The notes under the pieces were generated by a model. That model was not told the origin of the DNA and did not search any database. It was given only the letters and a program-made list of their open reading frames with translations. This document shows, piece by piece, positions 36,101-47,034 of a stretch of 64,000 bases of DNA (position 1 is its first letter; each line of letters starts with the position of its first letter). The DNA lies in NCBI GenBank assembly GCA_005406025.1, contig BGZK01000087.1, forward strand, positions 434,001-498,000. The letters run 5' to 3'. Position numbers and translations under genes: made by a program. Source of the DNA: Eumeta japonica (taxonomy: Eukaryota; Arthropoda; Insecta; Lepidoptera; Psychidae).

Positions 36101-39100
36101 TCACCTCCCAGCTCCATCATCAGACCCTGGTTACCATATAGTATCAAAGTACTCGTCAAGGCAAATCAAACGAGCCCAAACTCGATGGGGTTGCGTCGTT
36201 TAATTACAGAGTTCCTATGGCCACCTTCCAGCTCCATCATCAGATCAACTCTATGTCATAATAGTATTGCATTGTCATCCGATTTATACATGCATGTAAA
36301 TTTCGAAATTCGAATTCGAAGTGGGCAGCTTCAATCTGCTAATTTTGTATTACACTGATGTGCACTCATCTTAAAATTTCACTCTCATGATTTTTTTCGC
36401 GCTTAAAGAAGTACAACTTCAATAAAACTATAATGATACTGTATTTAGATACAGCCTCATTACAGCTTATGACTTGTATATAGATACTAGTTTTTAGGGT
36501 TCCGAGCCAAAATAGCAAAAAACAGAACCCTTATATTTTCGTCATGTCCATCCGTCCGTCCGTATACCATAGGTATTTTATTCAAAAATTACAAAACGTA
36601 TATTGATCAAATTTATGAGTGTAGGTGTCTCGTATAAACCGCTATTTAGTTTCGTAGTTAAATAACAAAAATAAATATTTTTAGGGGAGCACTCCATACA
36701 TATAACAGAAGCTGAAAAAAAACATTGTGTAGCACACATTTTTATAGTTTTTTTTTAAACACAGGTTTGTAAGCAATTTTTTTGATTACATTAATAATTT
36801 CGGAAATAATCGCTCCAAAAGTAGCACAAATTGTGTGACACTCCTTTATTTTTTAAACCATATATATAAAAATATGAAAAAATCATGAAGGTAAAGCTTC
36901 ATAAATACATTCAACAAAAATTATTTTGAACATAATTGGATATATATTTTGAGTTATCTCTGAAAAACTGCACTTCCCAACAAAAGGATGTAAGTGCCAT
37001 AAAGATATACTCTTTTGCTAATGTACTTTAAATTACACTCATGTAATGGTAATATTTGACATACCTACTTGTTTTTCTAGTTATAGGCGACTAAAGTGCT
37101 TATAAATCTCCCAAGCAGAAGTGGAACATGTAAAAAGTGTAACAACTTACTTTTTTCATCTGTAGTGCATATATTTGTAATTATGGCTTCAGAACCTTAT
37201 AATGAACATGGTCGGACATGCTCTTGGCCAGTTTCTTTTTTTATACTAATTAAGATGAATTATTAGAGAGGTTTAACAATGACTAAAAATAATATTTTTT
37301 TAAATTTTTGTGTTTGTCATGCAAAAACTACTGAACAAATTTTGATTGGGTTTTCAAAGTGTGGTGGCAGCAGAGATCCAACTGAAAATCTAACCTGCAT
37401 TTCATCTAATACCATTTAGTGTACCTAACTTTTTTAGTTTCGTTCTATAAAACTTTACATATATGAATTGTAGGTAAAAGCTGGTGTTGGCTACTTCAAA
37501 TATAATTTTAACAGTACAATTATCAATCCAAAAGCATTTAATAAAATTACAAATTCTTAAAAAATAGGCATAAAACTGGAAAACAGAATATTTATTATAT
37601 TATTCTTGATTTTGACTTTGTACAATAACCTTAATACAATAATTTTGATTTCAAGTATTTCTTATTCAAATTTCAGTTCAGTTTAATAAACTGTGACAGT
37701 TATAAAAAATTACTTTTATTAAAATAAATGGCCATAAGTATATATACTGAAGTAATGAAGCTCGCGTCGCTATGACATAGTTAAAATAAGAGGTGTGGAA
37801 AATGTGCTGCAGGTCCTGCAGAGGGCGGGCGTGGCGAGCGCATACGCGTACTCGGGGCTGGACCCCGCGGCGCGCAAGATCGCGTTGGGCCGCTTCATGA
37901 GTCGCAAGTGCGCCGTGCTGCTGGTGACAGACGTGGCCGCGCGGGGCCTCGACCTACCCGCACTAGACACCGTTGTCAACTACCACTTTCCAGCCAAGCC
38001 GAAGCTCTTTGTGCACAGAGTTGGTCTGTCCATGTATACTTAATATATATAATACTCTCAAAACTGTTATATCTTTCATCATACTTTACCTTTATTCAAT
38101 AATATTTCCTATACATAATAATGTATAGCGATAAATAATAATGGACACAACTTTTGGTTTTAGAACTGAATATATTTAGAACTTGACTGGTTGAGAATCT
38201 TAAATTATTTAAATTTACAAATTATTTAAAAGATTAATTTCAGGTGTCAGCCAAAGAAACACTACAATATACCTAGCAATAGCCACCGACTCCAAAAATA
38301 ACAATAATTGTAACTACATTATATTATTGTAATATTTGATTGACAAAAATCGACTTCAAAAGTAGGCTAATATTTTTCATTTCATTTTACTTAGGACAAC
38401 TCTAAAAAATATTTTGATCATTGTTTGTTATTTATAGGTATATGTTGAGTTAAATTTGAAGTAGATAGGTACTTACCTACCTTCGTGCGTGGTAAATACA
38501 TAGATCGTACCAACATATTGATGAGTAGAAAAAGTAAGTTGATTATTAAGTTGTAGAAGAATACGCAATTATTTTTTTTAACTTTTTAGTGCATATTAAT
38601 TTGTTTTGGTATAGTTTTTGATATGAAGTCGGTTTTTTTTTGTTAAAATTTTCGTTTTGGTATTTAAATACTATATAAATCACAACTGGGTGATTTTAAT
38701 TAACTGAAAAATAATTTCACTACAATATTTTTTAAATACAGCACAAAAAACAACCAATCTCCTATACTATAGTACAATACAATTTACAATGCTCTGCCGC
38801 TCTGCCAAATAATGCACCAACCCTTTCTTTTTCCCTCGTTCTTGTGTTACGGCATTGCAACGCTTTTGTGACTAACTTCACAGCGGCAGAGTTTCGTGCA
38901 TTGCACTGTACACACATGCGGACTGTGCATAATGATACATTCAAATAGATTTTATTTTCAGGCTTTGTTATAAGCGTAAGGTTTGATTGTGTAGAAACAT
39001 GTACGATTATCATAATACAGGGCGCAGCGCACGCGCAGGCCGCGCAGGGCGAGCGTTTTCTCTAGTGTCAGCGGACGATATGGCACACCTACTGGATTTG

Positions 39101-42100
39101 CAGCTATTCCTGGGTGCTGAACTAGGGGATGCAGCCACTGAGCCGGGCCTGAGCACAGCTTGTTCCAGCGGCGTGTGGGGCGCTGCACCCGCCGACCAAC
39201 TTGAAATGAGACATCAAGATGTCGTCGCCTGGGAAAAGGAGAATTCTGATATTGTTAGTATTTATATGTTACTAGTCATTTATTTATTTATTATTAAAAA
39301 CCTCCAACAAAAAATATTTAGGACTTAATTTTGTAAATGTATGCTAAATATGTTTATGAAAGGGTTTAGTTGTCATTCTCTTCAAGATTGCCTTCACACA
39401 TCTGATACCATGTTAATTAATGCCATTGACAAATCAATATCTGAAAGGAGATATATTGTGCATTCCACGCCTGCACCTTTATTTTTTTATTAAAATGCAA
39501 ATCTCTGTAATTTCTTTATTTTCTTATTCGCAGTTGATCATCAAGATCTTTATGGTGCTTTCCTTAATCCAAAAAATCAATTCAGTATATAGTATAAATT
39601 TCTAAGAAACCTGGACTCCATAATTTTCCATTTTAACCCCTGCATGACTGCAAATACGTTAGCAACAAAAATGTTTAAGGTACATTCCATAGTTGAAGAA
39701 AAAAATTTAAAAAAATCATAGAGGACTCATGTTGGAAAATATATGTAGTACATATTCACTTTTTCAAATGAGAAAAACGTTTTTTTTGATATATAGACTT
39801 TTTAACTCCAAAGAACATGGATTTCACCTTACAGTCACTCTTTTGCAATAATCATGGTTCAATGTCAGAGTGGACTAATGCTGATTTTTTGAAAGCATAT
39901 CTTTTCATAGATCACACTACTTGTGGATTTAAACCAAGTTCATCATCTTAGAAGCATGATAAAATATGTTTATGTTGGAAGTACATCTAATGATTTGGTA
40001 TTGTCTGGAAAATTTTACAGTGCATTCAGTCATCAAATATTAAGACAAGGATAACAAAAGAAATAGCATTTCAATTCTACTTAGAAACAAGACTTACCAA
40101 AATAATAAAGATTTTTCGTTAATTCTATTAGTTGAATATCTTATTGTCATATAACCATTATGATTTTATTTTAATAAATTAATAATGTAAATGCAGGATA
40201 TTAATGAGAAAACTTTCCTCACAGCAAAGATATTGAGCTAATAAATAAATTATACATTGACACATCTATATTCTCGTCATTTTAAACTTATGAGGGTGAA
40301 GCGGCGCGTGTGGCGGCACGCGGATGGCAGCAGTACCTCAAGTGGCGCGAGCCCGCGTCGGCCGACGCCAACCGGCGCGCCAAGACCGCGCCTGCGCCCG
40401 TGCATACCCACCCCTTTCTAACGGATACACCTGCCCCTGCTGCAGCTCTCCTAATGCACCAGATTAACACCTACACCCCCAAAGGGGTAAGACAAACACC
40501 TAAATGTTCTTATGTGAATTAATTATTATCAGTGACTAGTGACTACCACTGCTTCTCCCTTGTGCACCTGAAAATTCTTATTACAATCTCATCCTAGTAC
40601 TGTTACTTGTAACTCCTATCGCAGCTCTAACCATGAACTTGGCTGATCTTAGTTCTGACTTCAATGGGCATTATTACAATATGGTTTATTTAGGAACCAA
40701 TCTCGTTCCCAATTCTGATGCTGGTCCAGATCGGTAACTAATTGATAACATTAATTCTATAAGTTAACATTGTCACTTATTACTTTTTCTTTTTAAAAAC
40801 TTTCAAATCTTCTAACTCAATCAATTCACATCTATATGTATCCTTAAAACTTTAGGGGAAATATTCTCAATATATGGCAGCCAGAAATTGTACACTCAGA
40901 ACACATCCATTTATCACAGTTAATTAAACCCACTATGACAGGCATATCCATTCCACTCATGTTTTGTACACATAACAAAAGTAATTTTAACTATACTTTC
41001 GATACGTGAGTTCCTTCATGATCAAAATGTCTTATAGATCTAACTATTGTGCACTTTTCGATGCTAATTCTGGTTTTCTTGTCTGAATTTACATGTGACA
41101 TGCATAATACCTTCGCGTTTTCATTGACATATAATCTAACCTTTAAACGTCACATTAAATTACTCACTGCTACATTCTGGAAACTAACATATTAATAAAG
41201 AACTAATCATTATATTTGATACGAAATGATTTATGAAATATGATCTAATTTATTTCAGGCTCCAGATTGCAATAATCTATTGTGATTTTTTGCAAAGTAA
41301 ATCATTGTTAATATTATACATATTATATTGCATCATTACTCTTATTTTAAATTTTCCATTATTATATTACAGACAATTTTAGAGCTGACAACAAAAATTG
41401 ATTCACCAATGTATTTGGCCATGAAAGCAAAAAGAAAAGTACATGGAAAAACAATAGAAAAGACTAGAGAAGGAAAAAATACAGAGGTAATGAGCTTTGT
41501 CAGACTTTAACAATCGGTTATGAATTCATGTTATTTTATGTCATTATTGTTTTCTTTCAGACACCGGTTGATAAAAACTTAAATGTCACTTTGAAAAAAG
41601 GTACTAAAAAGAAAAAAGAATTCATAAGAGATGAGAATTATATTCCGCATCAAGCAAATGATCACAACACTGAATTGGGGTAAGGCATCCTCTTTAATAG
41701 TTATTTTATAGAATATTCGAATAACAGAGAAAAATAATGCATAGCCAGTCTATGCAGCGAAATGAACTTAATAAATTCGGCAGTGCACGGGCGCACACGA
41801 CCAGCCTTTGTGTATCATTTGAACAAACTCTGTTCGTTTTAGTACCTTAAATAATTTAAGGTAAAAGGCCAAGATCGTGATAAACACGTAGATGTCTCGA
41901 CTTGAAAGTTAACTAAATAAAAAAGAAATTGGTCTTTTAGCATAAAATTTCAAGGTATTCAGAGATTGCGAATTTGAGGGGTGCTTTATTGAATAAAAAG
42001 TTATGGAATGTTATATAGATACAATATACATGGTAACAATGTACATGCATACAGTATGGCGGTCAATTTGAGCGCGGGTGCATCTGGTGCCGAATTGGAT

Positions 42101-45100
42101 CTAGGCGCGGACTGTGGCGAGGGCGCGCGTCACCGCGCCGCACTGCTGCGCTGGGACCGAAAACGCAAGAAGATGGTACACCATGACCCGGTAGGAACAC
42201 ATGCCTATAGTTACATCTGCACATACACACTTTACTAACTATTGAGTAAATGAATATTATTTTGTTACATCAATGGTGTGGCTTCTGATATACTGTAAAA
42301 TTATTGATTTTTAGCTTTTAATTCAAGAAAAATTGTTATAAGGTATAAACCTTTGTCTCTATTTACATACAACATCATAGCTATAAGATGAAACATTTTT
42401 ACTATGGTTTTTGAAACAAAGTTCCTTAATACAGCTTGCGAAAGGTATAAATTGGTAAAAATCGCAATGCACTGAAAAAGCGTTATGTTAACTCCAGTCA
42501 ACTCTCATTTTATATCTATCTAACATGTACCAGTTAACTGATGGATGTAGGGCAGAATCTGCGCGTCGTGCGGCGGTAAATTCGTTAGCTTTATATAAAG
42601 ATTCACAGTGAACTGTCTGCCTCTTTTTATTATATACAAGTATGTTTGCTTGGAGTATCGACATTCGCACAGCGAGCACGGCCGGCTGTACAACCTCATT
42701 ACTTTACATGAGAATTTTTTCTGAAACTTACATTTATTTTTATTAAATTAATATTTTTCCTATATAACATATTAAATGTAGCTTTTTTGGTTTAATTCCT
42801 TATCTCTTATTATTTGCATTGAAAAAATAACATATTATAAAATAAAATATACAGTTTTTATTTTAAATTACATTCGCAGGAAAAGAGTAAGGAGCTACAT
42901 TCCTGACATGGGTCAGGAAAAATAAGTCAGGGGTCCCCTAACCACACACTTTTTTTTTGTTCTGTATCTAATATAGGAAAATGCTGTTTGCAATGTTTAA
43001 TTAAATTCAATTCAACTGGATTCGTATTTCCGGGATTAAACATTATTATTTGTTAATTAAAAACAAAATATATTAATAATATGACCTTCTTCACCATGAG
43101 GAACAGATGGAATTCCACAAACCAAATTAGCTTCCTCTTTCAATATTATTGAAAGAGGACATTACTCAATTGGTAACTCTATCCATCAGTTTACTGAAGT
43201 GTATGAATATCAGTTACTATTCTAGATTTTTTACAGATTGAGCTAGCTCAAATACGGTCAACCTAGGAGCAGCAATTTAAAAATTATAACAAAACGTGAC
43301 GCGCGTGAATGCACTCCAATATGGTGTAATATACTGCTGGTTAAAATTAATACAATAACTCATAATCTTTTTATTAAAACGGTTTTCTTTGCTATGCAAA
43401 TGATGCCATGCGTCTCCGCGCGCTATTAAACTTAGTTTAGCTCTTAAGAAACTAGTATTTTATTGTAGGCTGTAAGCATGGTACACTTATATTTCCCAAG
43501 TGAGAAAGCTCCCGGTTTTCTGCCAAATAATGCCATAGTCTCCCTACGCTATTAACTGTTTTGACATATTAAAGAAATAGTATTTTAATTGTAGGCAAAG
43601 CGTCATGTATATTTTAGTGACTTTCCTAAAGAATAATTTGCCAAAGATGCCAATATAATTTAAAGTAGCCGTTTCGGAGAAAAATAGGTTAACACGTGTT
43701 CTAAAAATAAACGATCCAATCTTAATCTTGCTGAAGATTGTGTATCACCCCATGTCCCCCCTTCCCAAGGGCGTTAAGCACATTGACGAAGTGCGGGCCA
43801 GTCGCGCTTCGATAATCGTGCGTGTTGCCGTGTCTCACTTAGCTAATTCGCACTACACGCGGTCGTTAACTTTCCAAGGAACTTTAGGTATTTTGTTATG
43901 TGTTACATTTCGACATTTTTGAAACTAAGATTGTGTGTGATTAATATTTAAGTGTTTAATAACAATGCCTTACACTGCTATCAAATATGCAAACGTGATT
44001 TATTGTTGAGGAGTTTGCGAGGTGATTATTTAGGCTCTTAAAACTTTATAGTGAAATTACCCTGGCAGTCAACAACCTGCGAGTCCACAAGTAATATTGC
44101 GTTCTATATACCGTTTATGCGATAATTTGCTTTAGTTTGCTTTGTTCAAAGGTGAGTGAAACACTGGAAAATCAGAGACTAATGTAATAATCCCTTCGGC
44201 GACCTTTACATCACTAACAACATCAGGTGTCATTTGTAGGCAACTGACTAGATAAATTCGTTAAAAATAATATATCGCAAAGCCCGAGCGCGAGGCAGAA
44301 TTTGAGTTCACGTGCTTGGGGCACGCTGCGCGGCTCGCCGGCGCGCGGCGTCCGGCACAGCGCTTGCGATGACTGTTGGCCGAGCATTTACTACAGTCGT
44401 GTCAATATTGTTTTATATTATTTATAAGTATATTTTCAATGATATATTTTTGTTATAGTTATTGTAGCAAAGTTGTTCTAAAAAAGGAAGAGATTATGAG
44501 TATTTGCGAAAAGATACATGATCATTTTATTCTGTATACCCAAACAAGACCGACAAACACCCGCACGCACACGGGTGTACACACGCACGCACACGGGTGT
44601 ACACACGCACGCATGCACACACACACATGGTGTGGCTTTTGCTTATATAAAACTTATTATGGCTTAAAGCATTTGCATTGAGTTTATGAAGTTTTTACTT
44701 ATTTTGTTGAACAACTAGTAGTGGTAAATTAAATCGAATTTGATCTCATATTGCAACTATATTGAGGAGAAGTAAAATCCTTTATTTAAAGCAAGACCTG
44801 TTTTCATTTTCATACTATTATAAAGTGAGAATAATTATATACAGTTTAGGAGTTCATTTTCACATTATAAATTTTGTTCACCTGCAGAATAATAATTTAC
44901 TTGTTTAGGATTATTAATTCAACTTATCTGGAATAGGTGATGGAGCACCTCAGGGCATTCGTGTGGATGTCGTGGACCGTGGTGATCCCTATGACAAACA
45001 TCTTGTTTGTACTGTTTTTGCCACGTTTGTTTCTTTTATTAATGCATCTTGAAGGATCTCTTATTGCATTACGATGTGGAAGATAACTTGAAATGATTTA

Positions 45101-45716
45101 CTAGGTCAAATATTTGTCTGTACTTGGTAGGAGCGTTACTATTTCGCGTCCGAAGAAATAATTAATAATAAATACCTAATATATGTCTTTATATTAGTGT
45201 TTGTTAATTCTTATTTTTTTCCTTTTTACGGCTACGTCTTCTCGCCCACACCTCTGTTTACCCACCATCGTGCCAAATAACGGTCGACTTTTGTCACAGG
45301 CTTCATTGTACATTCCGTTTCGAGTTTTTTTAAGTATCATATTTTTTTTCATTACGTTAATGAATCAAATTTTTAATTGTTACAACAACAACAACCACTC
45401 GCGCACTTGCACATGTAGGTTCACACAATTTGCACGTTTTCTACGAATGGTCGTAAACTTAAACTGCGTTTCGTATGATTAAATTGCTAATCATTTTGTC
45501 AATTGTAACGTGAGACTCGTACGTATTGTTACAGCGGTGTCCGAGTTCCGGCCACGCTGGGTACGCCATAACGAGCGCACTGAGCGCACGCGCGCCGCTG
45601 CTGGTCGCGCGCTGCGCGACAAGCACCAGATTGTCAAGGAACGCTTACGCAAAGATAAGATCAAAGCCAAGCTCAAATACAAAATGCGAACGAAAAAAAA
45701 TAAAAGGAAAAAATAA
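24144..45716 (+). CDS. DDX54: ATP-dependent RNA helicase DDX54 (DEAD-box, nucleolar)
   Basis: DDX54/Dbp10-type DEAD-box helicases act in large-subunit ribosome assembly in the nucleolus. Exons found: 24144-24338, 24428-24607, 31216-31399, 31924-32270, 37813-38023, 39021-39253, 40295-40486, 41373-41486, 41561-41679, 42055-42190 and 45535-45716. Motifs in order: Q motif (YKQPTPIQ), I (ARTGSGKT), Ia (PTRELALQ), Ib (TPGR), II (DEAD), III (SAT), IV (VVFAATK), V ([10 protein letters not shown]), VI ([15 protein letters not shown]). The C-terminal half has the DDX54-specific blocks [12 protein letters not shown] and [12 protein letters not shown] and a basic tail. The start ATG at 24144 is the first in frame with the Q-motif block. 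The acceptor before 31216 reads AA instead of AG. Exon 42055-42190 ends in phase 0 while 45535 needs one base, so an exon (the usual SGxxIxxSYK region) is missing or unrecognised. An AATAAA overlaps the stop. Confidence 0.93.
24608..25882. other. DDX54 intron 2, part before the copia element
   Basis: AT-rich; nothing recognised apart from a short inverted repeat at about 25233-25270 (caattttttaaagtaaat / atttactttaaaaaattg). Confidence 0.45.
25883..26028 (-). repeat. 3' LTR of the copia element
   Basis: 146 bp, paired with 29968-30113 without length difference. Confidence 0.9.
26143..29935 (-). pseudogene. Degenerate copia gag-pol polyprotein
   Basis: Order on the minus strand: gag (29880-29430; [16 protein letters not shown], later [13 protein letters not shown]), protease with YVDSGAS at about 29100 and [16 protein letters not shown], the pre-integrase and integrase (28877-28296) with [18 protein letters not shown] and ILRTDNGG, reverse transcriptase (27340-26730) with [20 protein letters not shown] and LYVDD at about 27015, and RNase H (26391-26150) with [13 protein letters not shown] and [12 protein letters not shown]. 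At least six frameshifts or stops interrupt it, so it cannot be expressed. The order integrase before reverse transcriptase is diagnostic for Ty1/copia. Confidence 0.92.
29968..30113 (-). repeat. 5' LTR of the copia element
   Basis: 146 bp; the gag start lies about 75 bases inside. Confidence 0.9.
30114..31215. other. DDX54 intron 2, part after the copia element
   Basis: AT-rich. An imperfect hairpin (30430-30490, aaggcttg / caagcctt) is visible. The intron appears to end in tattgcaa rather than in AG. Confidence 0.5.
31400..31923. other. DDX54 intron 3
   Basis: AT-rich; no other feature. Confidence 0.6.
32271..33347. other. DDX54 intron 4, first part
   Basis: Contains a GC-richer stretch at 32415-32530 and 32820-33060 that looks like repeat DNA, possibly the outer part of the Harbinger element that follows. 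No exon recognised. Confidence 0.4.
33348..34277 (-). pseudogene. PIF/Harbinger transposase remnant
   Basis: Minus strand. About 34200-34010 reads [20 protein letters not shown] and [12 protein letters not shown], the helix-turn-helix part of Harbinger transposases (usually ATGxSFxxLxxxFRIGxSTISxI). Further on come a [14 protein letters not shown] block near 33910 and [13 protein letters not shown] near 33820 (first catalytic Asp). At 33722-33348 [20 protein letters not shown] and [13 protein letters not shown], then LHNFVRE follow. The block with the third catalytic acid (usually VENAFG) is not recognisable. Stops and frameshifts occur between the pieces. Confidence 0.85.
34280..34640 (+). 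pseudogene. MADF/BESS-like accessory gene remnant next to the Harbinger transposase
   Basis: On the opposite strand, directly abutting the transposase start, the plus strand keeps a frame with [14 protein letters not shown] and [20 protein letters not shown]. After a frame change it keeps [20 protein letters not shown], which resembles the BESS motif at the end of MADF proteins. Harbinger elements normally carry such a DNA-binding partner gene, often divergent from the transposase. The similarity is short, so the family call is tentative. Confidence 0.5.
34641..35784. other. DDX54 intron 4, middle part
   Basis: AT-rich. A GC-richer block at 35240-35410 with no recognisable frame could be the other edge of the Harbinger element, but terminal repeats could not be confirmed. 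Confidence 0.35.
35785..36245 (+). repeat. Tandem array, about 3.9 copies of a 120-bp unit
   Basis: The word gagcccaaactcgatggg (or close variants) starts at 35813, 35933, 36052 and 36172, i.e. a 120-base period. Each unit also has ttaattacggagttcctatg and atcagaccctggttaccata. Units differ at a few per cent to perhaps ten per cent of positions. No spacers are present, so it is not a CRISPR array. Confidence 0.9.
36495..37230. repeat. Dispersed lepidopteran-type repeat (agggttccg ... gtccgtccgtccg)
   Basis: Begins with tttttagggttccgagccaa followed by catccgtccgtccgt and ends with ggcttcagaaccttataatg and a catgctcttggccag-like stretch. I know this start/end combination as a common non-coding repeat in moth and butterfly genomes. 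No protein is encoded. Confidence 0.55.
37231..37812. other. End of DDX54 intron 4
   Basis: AT-rich; nothing recognised. The polypyrimidine tract before the acceptor at 37810-37812 is poor. Confidence 0.5.
38270..38660. repeat. MITE-like repeat with gacttcaaaa / gaagtc ends
   Basis: Left side has accgactccaaaaataacaa and atcgacttcaaaagtagg; the right side has the inverted tgatatgaagtcggtttttt. Such ends surround many short non-autonomous elements in Lepidoptera. It lies in DDX54 intron 5. Confidence 0.5.
39254..40294. other. DDX54 intron 6
   Basis: AT-rich, no exon or repeat recognised. Confidence 0.55.
40487..41372. other. DDX54 intron 7
   Basis: AT-rich, no exon or repeat recognised. Confidence 0.55.
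42191..43380. other. DDX54 last intron(s), first part
   Basis: The expected C-terminal exon with a SGxxIxxSYKxxxYxxW-type motif should lie between here and 45534, but I could not find it. The acceptor-like tcgcag at about 42890 is followed by stops in every frame within some 50 bases. Confidence 0.4.
43381..43640 (+). repeat. Two-copy imperfect tandem duplication (about 130 bp)
   Basis: Copies begin with ggttttctttgctatgcaaa (43381) and ggttttctgccaaataatgc (43513). Shared blocks include atgccat...tctcc...cgctattaa and agtattttattgtaggc. Confidence 0.7.
43918..44256 (+). repeat. Dispersed repeat, same family as 17713-18047 (inverted)
   Basis: Begins gaaactaagattgtgtgtga and ends in gtcatttgtaggcaactgac and a short flank. 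Block order matches the inverted copy in the carbonic-anhydrase-like intron. A GC-rich stretch (44276-44370) follows. Confidence 0.65.
44560..44632. repeat. Minisatellite of cacgcacacgggtgtacaca units
   Basis: Two to three copies of a roughly 22-bp unit grading into (CA)n. Confidence 0.85.
44633..45534. other. DDX54 last intron, end
   Basis: AT-rich. A short open stretch at about 44938-45040 has no helicase or other similarity that I recognise. Confidence 0.45.
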
Positions 45717-45717
45717 A
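45712..45717 (+). promoter_or_regulatory. AATAAA overlapping the DDX54 stop codon
   Basis: The TAA stop is part of AATAAA. If it is used, the 3' UTR would be only a few tens of bases long. Confidence 0.45.
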
Positions 45718-47034
45718 TATTTTTTCAAATGCTTATATGTATCCTTTTTTTTATGTCACAATATATTTTTATAGTCGGTTGCGATTGTAACTAGGCAGAA
45801 TGGAAATTTTTTCCCAATCTTTATTTGGTCAAGGCAATTTAAGGTGATTTGAAGCTATTATAAAAGCTAGTGTCAAAATATGGTACTGTTTAGTTGTATT
45901 ACAAGAAAATATAAAATTTTGTCTCAAATACTAATTGGACGTTAAACAAACTTAGCTTCACAGAAAGTTGTTTCTTAGTTTTATGTACAGAAGCACAGTT
46001 TATTGTAAAATTGTGGTATAATTTGAATTCTAAAACAGTCTTATTTGCCTTTCAGACCTTTTGGTTTTGTCCTAAATAACAGACAAGTCCTTATTTACTC
46101 TAAGACATTAATTTTTCACAAAGAAGTATCTAAGGTGTCGCCTTTTCAGGTTAATTCATTAGAAAAATAATTCACAAATGTATAACCAGTTGCCCAAAAA
46201 TTCTTGTTTATATATGTATGAATATAGTTGAATAATATAAATGAAAAATAATGCTTAATGATGCCATCAAGCATTACTTTTTTATTTATATTATAAGAAC
46301 AGCGAAGAATGTTTTCGTGGAATTTTATATAAATTTTAATAATATTTAAGATTCTTGCTTGAAAATTGAAAAACTTAAAAGTTCAATAATTTTATTGCAA
46401 TCAAAAATTTGTTCTTGGGTTTGATAACTAGAATGGGACTTAAATGAGGATCTAAGTCGATTCACAGTCGAAATTATCGGGATCAGAATCATTACATACA
46501 TGGCTTTATGAGTCAATATAAAGGACGTAGGAATTCATTCTATGTCCACGCGCGTGGAGCTGGAGCAAAAGCCTATCTACAATAAAAAATATCAAGGGTT
46601 TGGTGCTTCTTAGGTTTTCTTGAGAATTACTAAAATTCTCAGTTTAACCATTAAATCTATAGGGACATTTGAAACAGTGTTTCAGAACGCAATCAATATA
46701 ATATTAGGATCCTGGAGTACTATTAAGAATCCTTATAACCGATTTCAATTTCCATTAAAATTACATATCATCATAGCTATTACTAAGTTTAGTCAACTCG
46801 AACCATTGGTAAATATGCATGAATTAGGATATTTACCACTCCCTTTTTTTTGCAGATATATTAATTAAGTGGACTGTATATATGGCCAAATACACCGGCG
46901 AATTCAACATACAATTCAGAATAGATAATTCGTAACCATCCTGGAGTCGGAGGAAGTCGTTCCGATCGCACCGATACGCCATGTATAGTAGTGATTTTTA
47001 ATGCTTGTATTGATTGTAGTGTTTTCGGATCTAA
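45718..47034. other. Intergenic AT-rich sequence
   Basis: An 82-codon plus frame (46620-46868) has no recognisable domain and I do not call it a gene. Confidence 0.4.

Noticed and set aside
35785..36245. Possible CRISPR-like array
   Set aside because: Units are contiguous 120-base repeats without spacers in a eukaryotic intron.
42885..42935. Candidate for the missing DDX54 exon after tcgcag
   Set aside because: Stops occur in all frames within about 50 bases and no part resembles the expected SGxxIxxSYK block.
44938..45040. Open stretch with [20 protein letters not shown] translation
   Set aside because: No family similarity and no proper exon boundaries that fit the DDX54 phases.
45526..45774. 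Second long frame over the last DDX54 exon
   Set aside because: It is the +1 shadow of the basic DDX54 tail, which continues in the other frame to a stop overlapping AATAAA.
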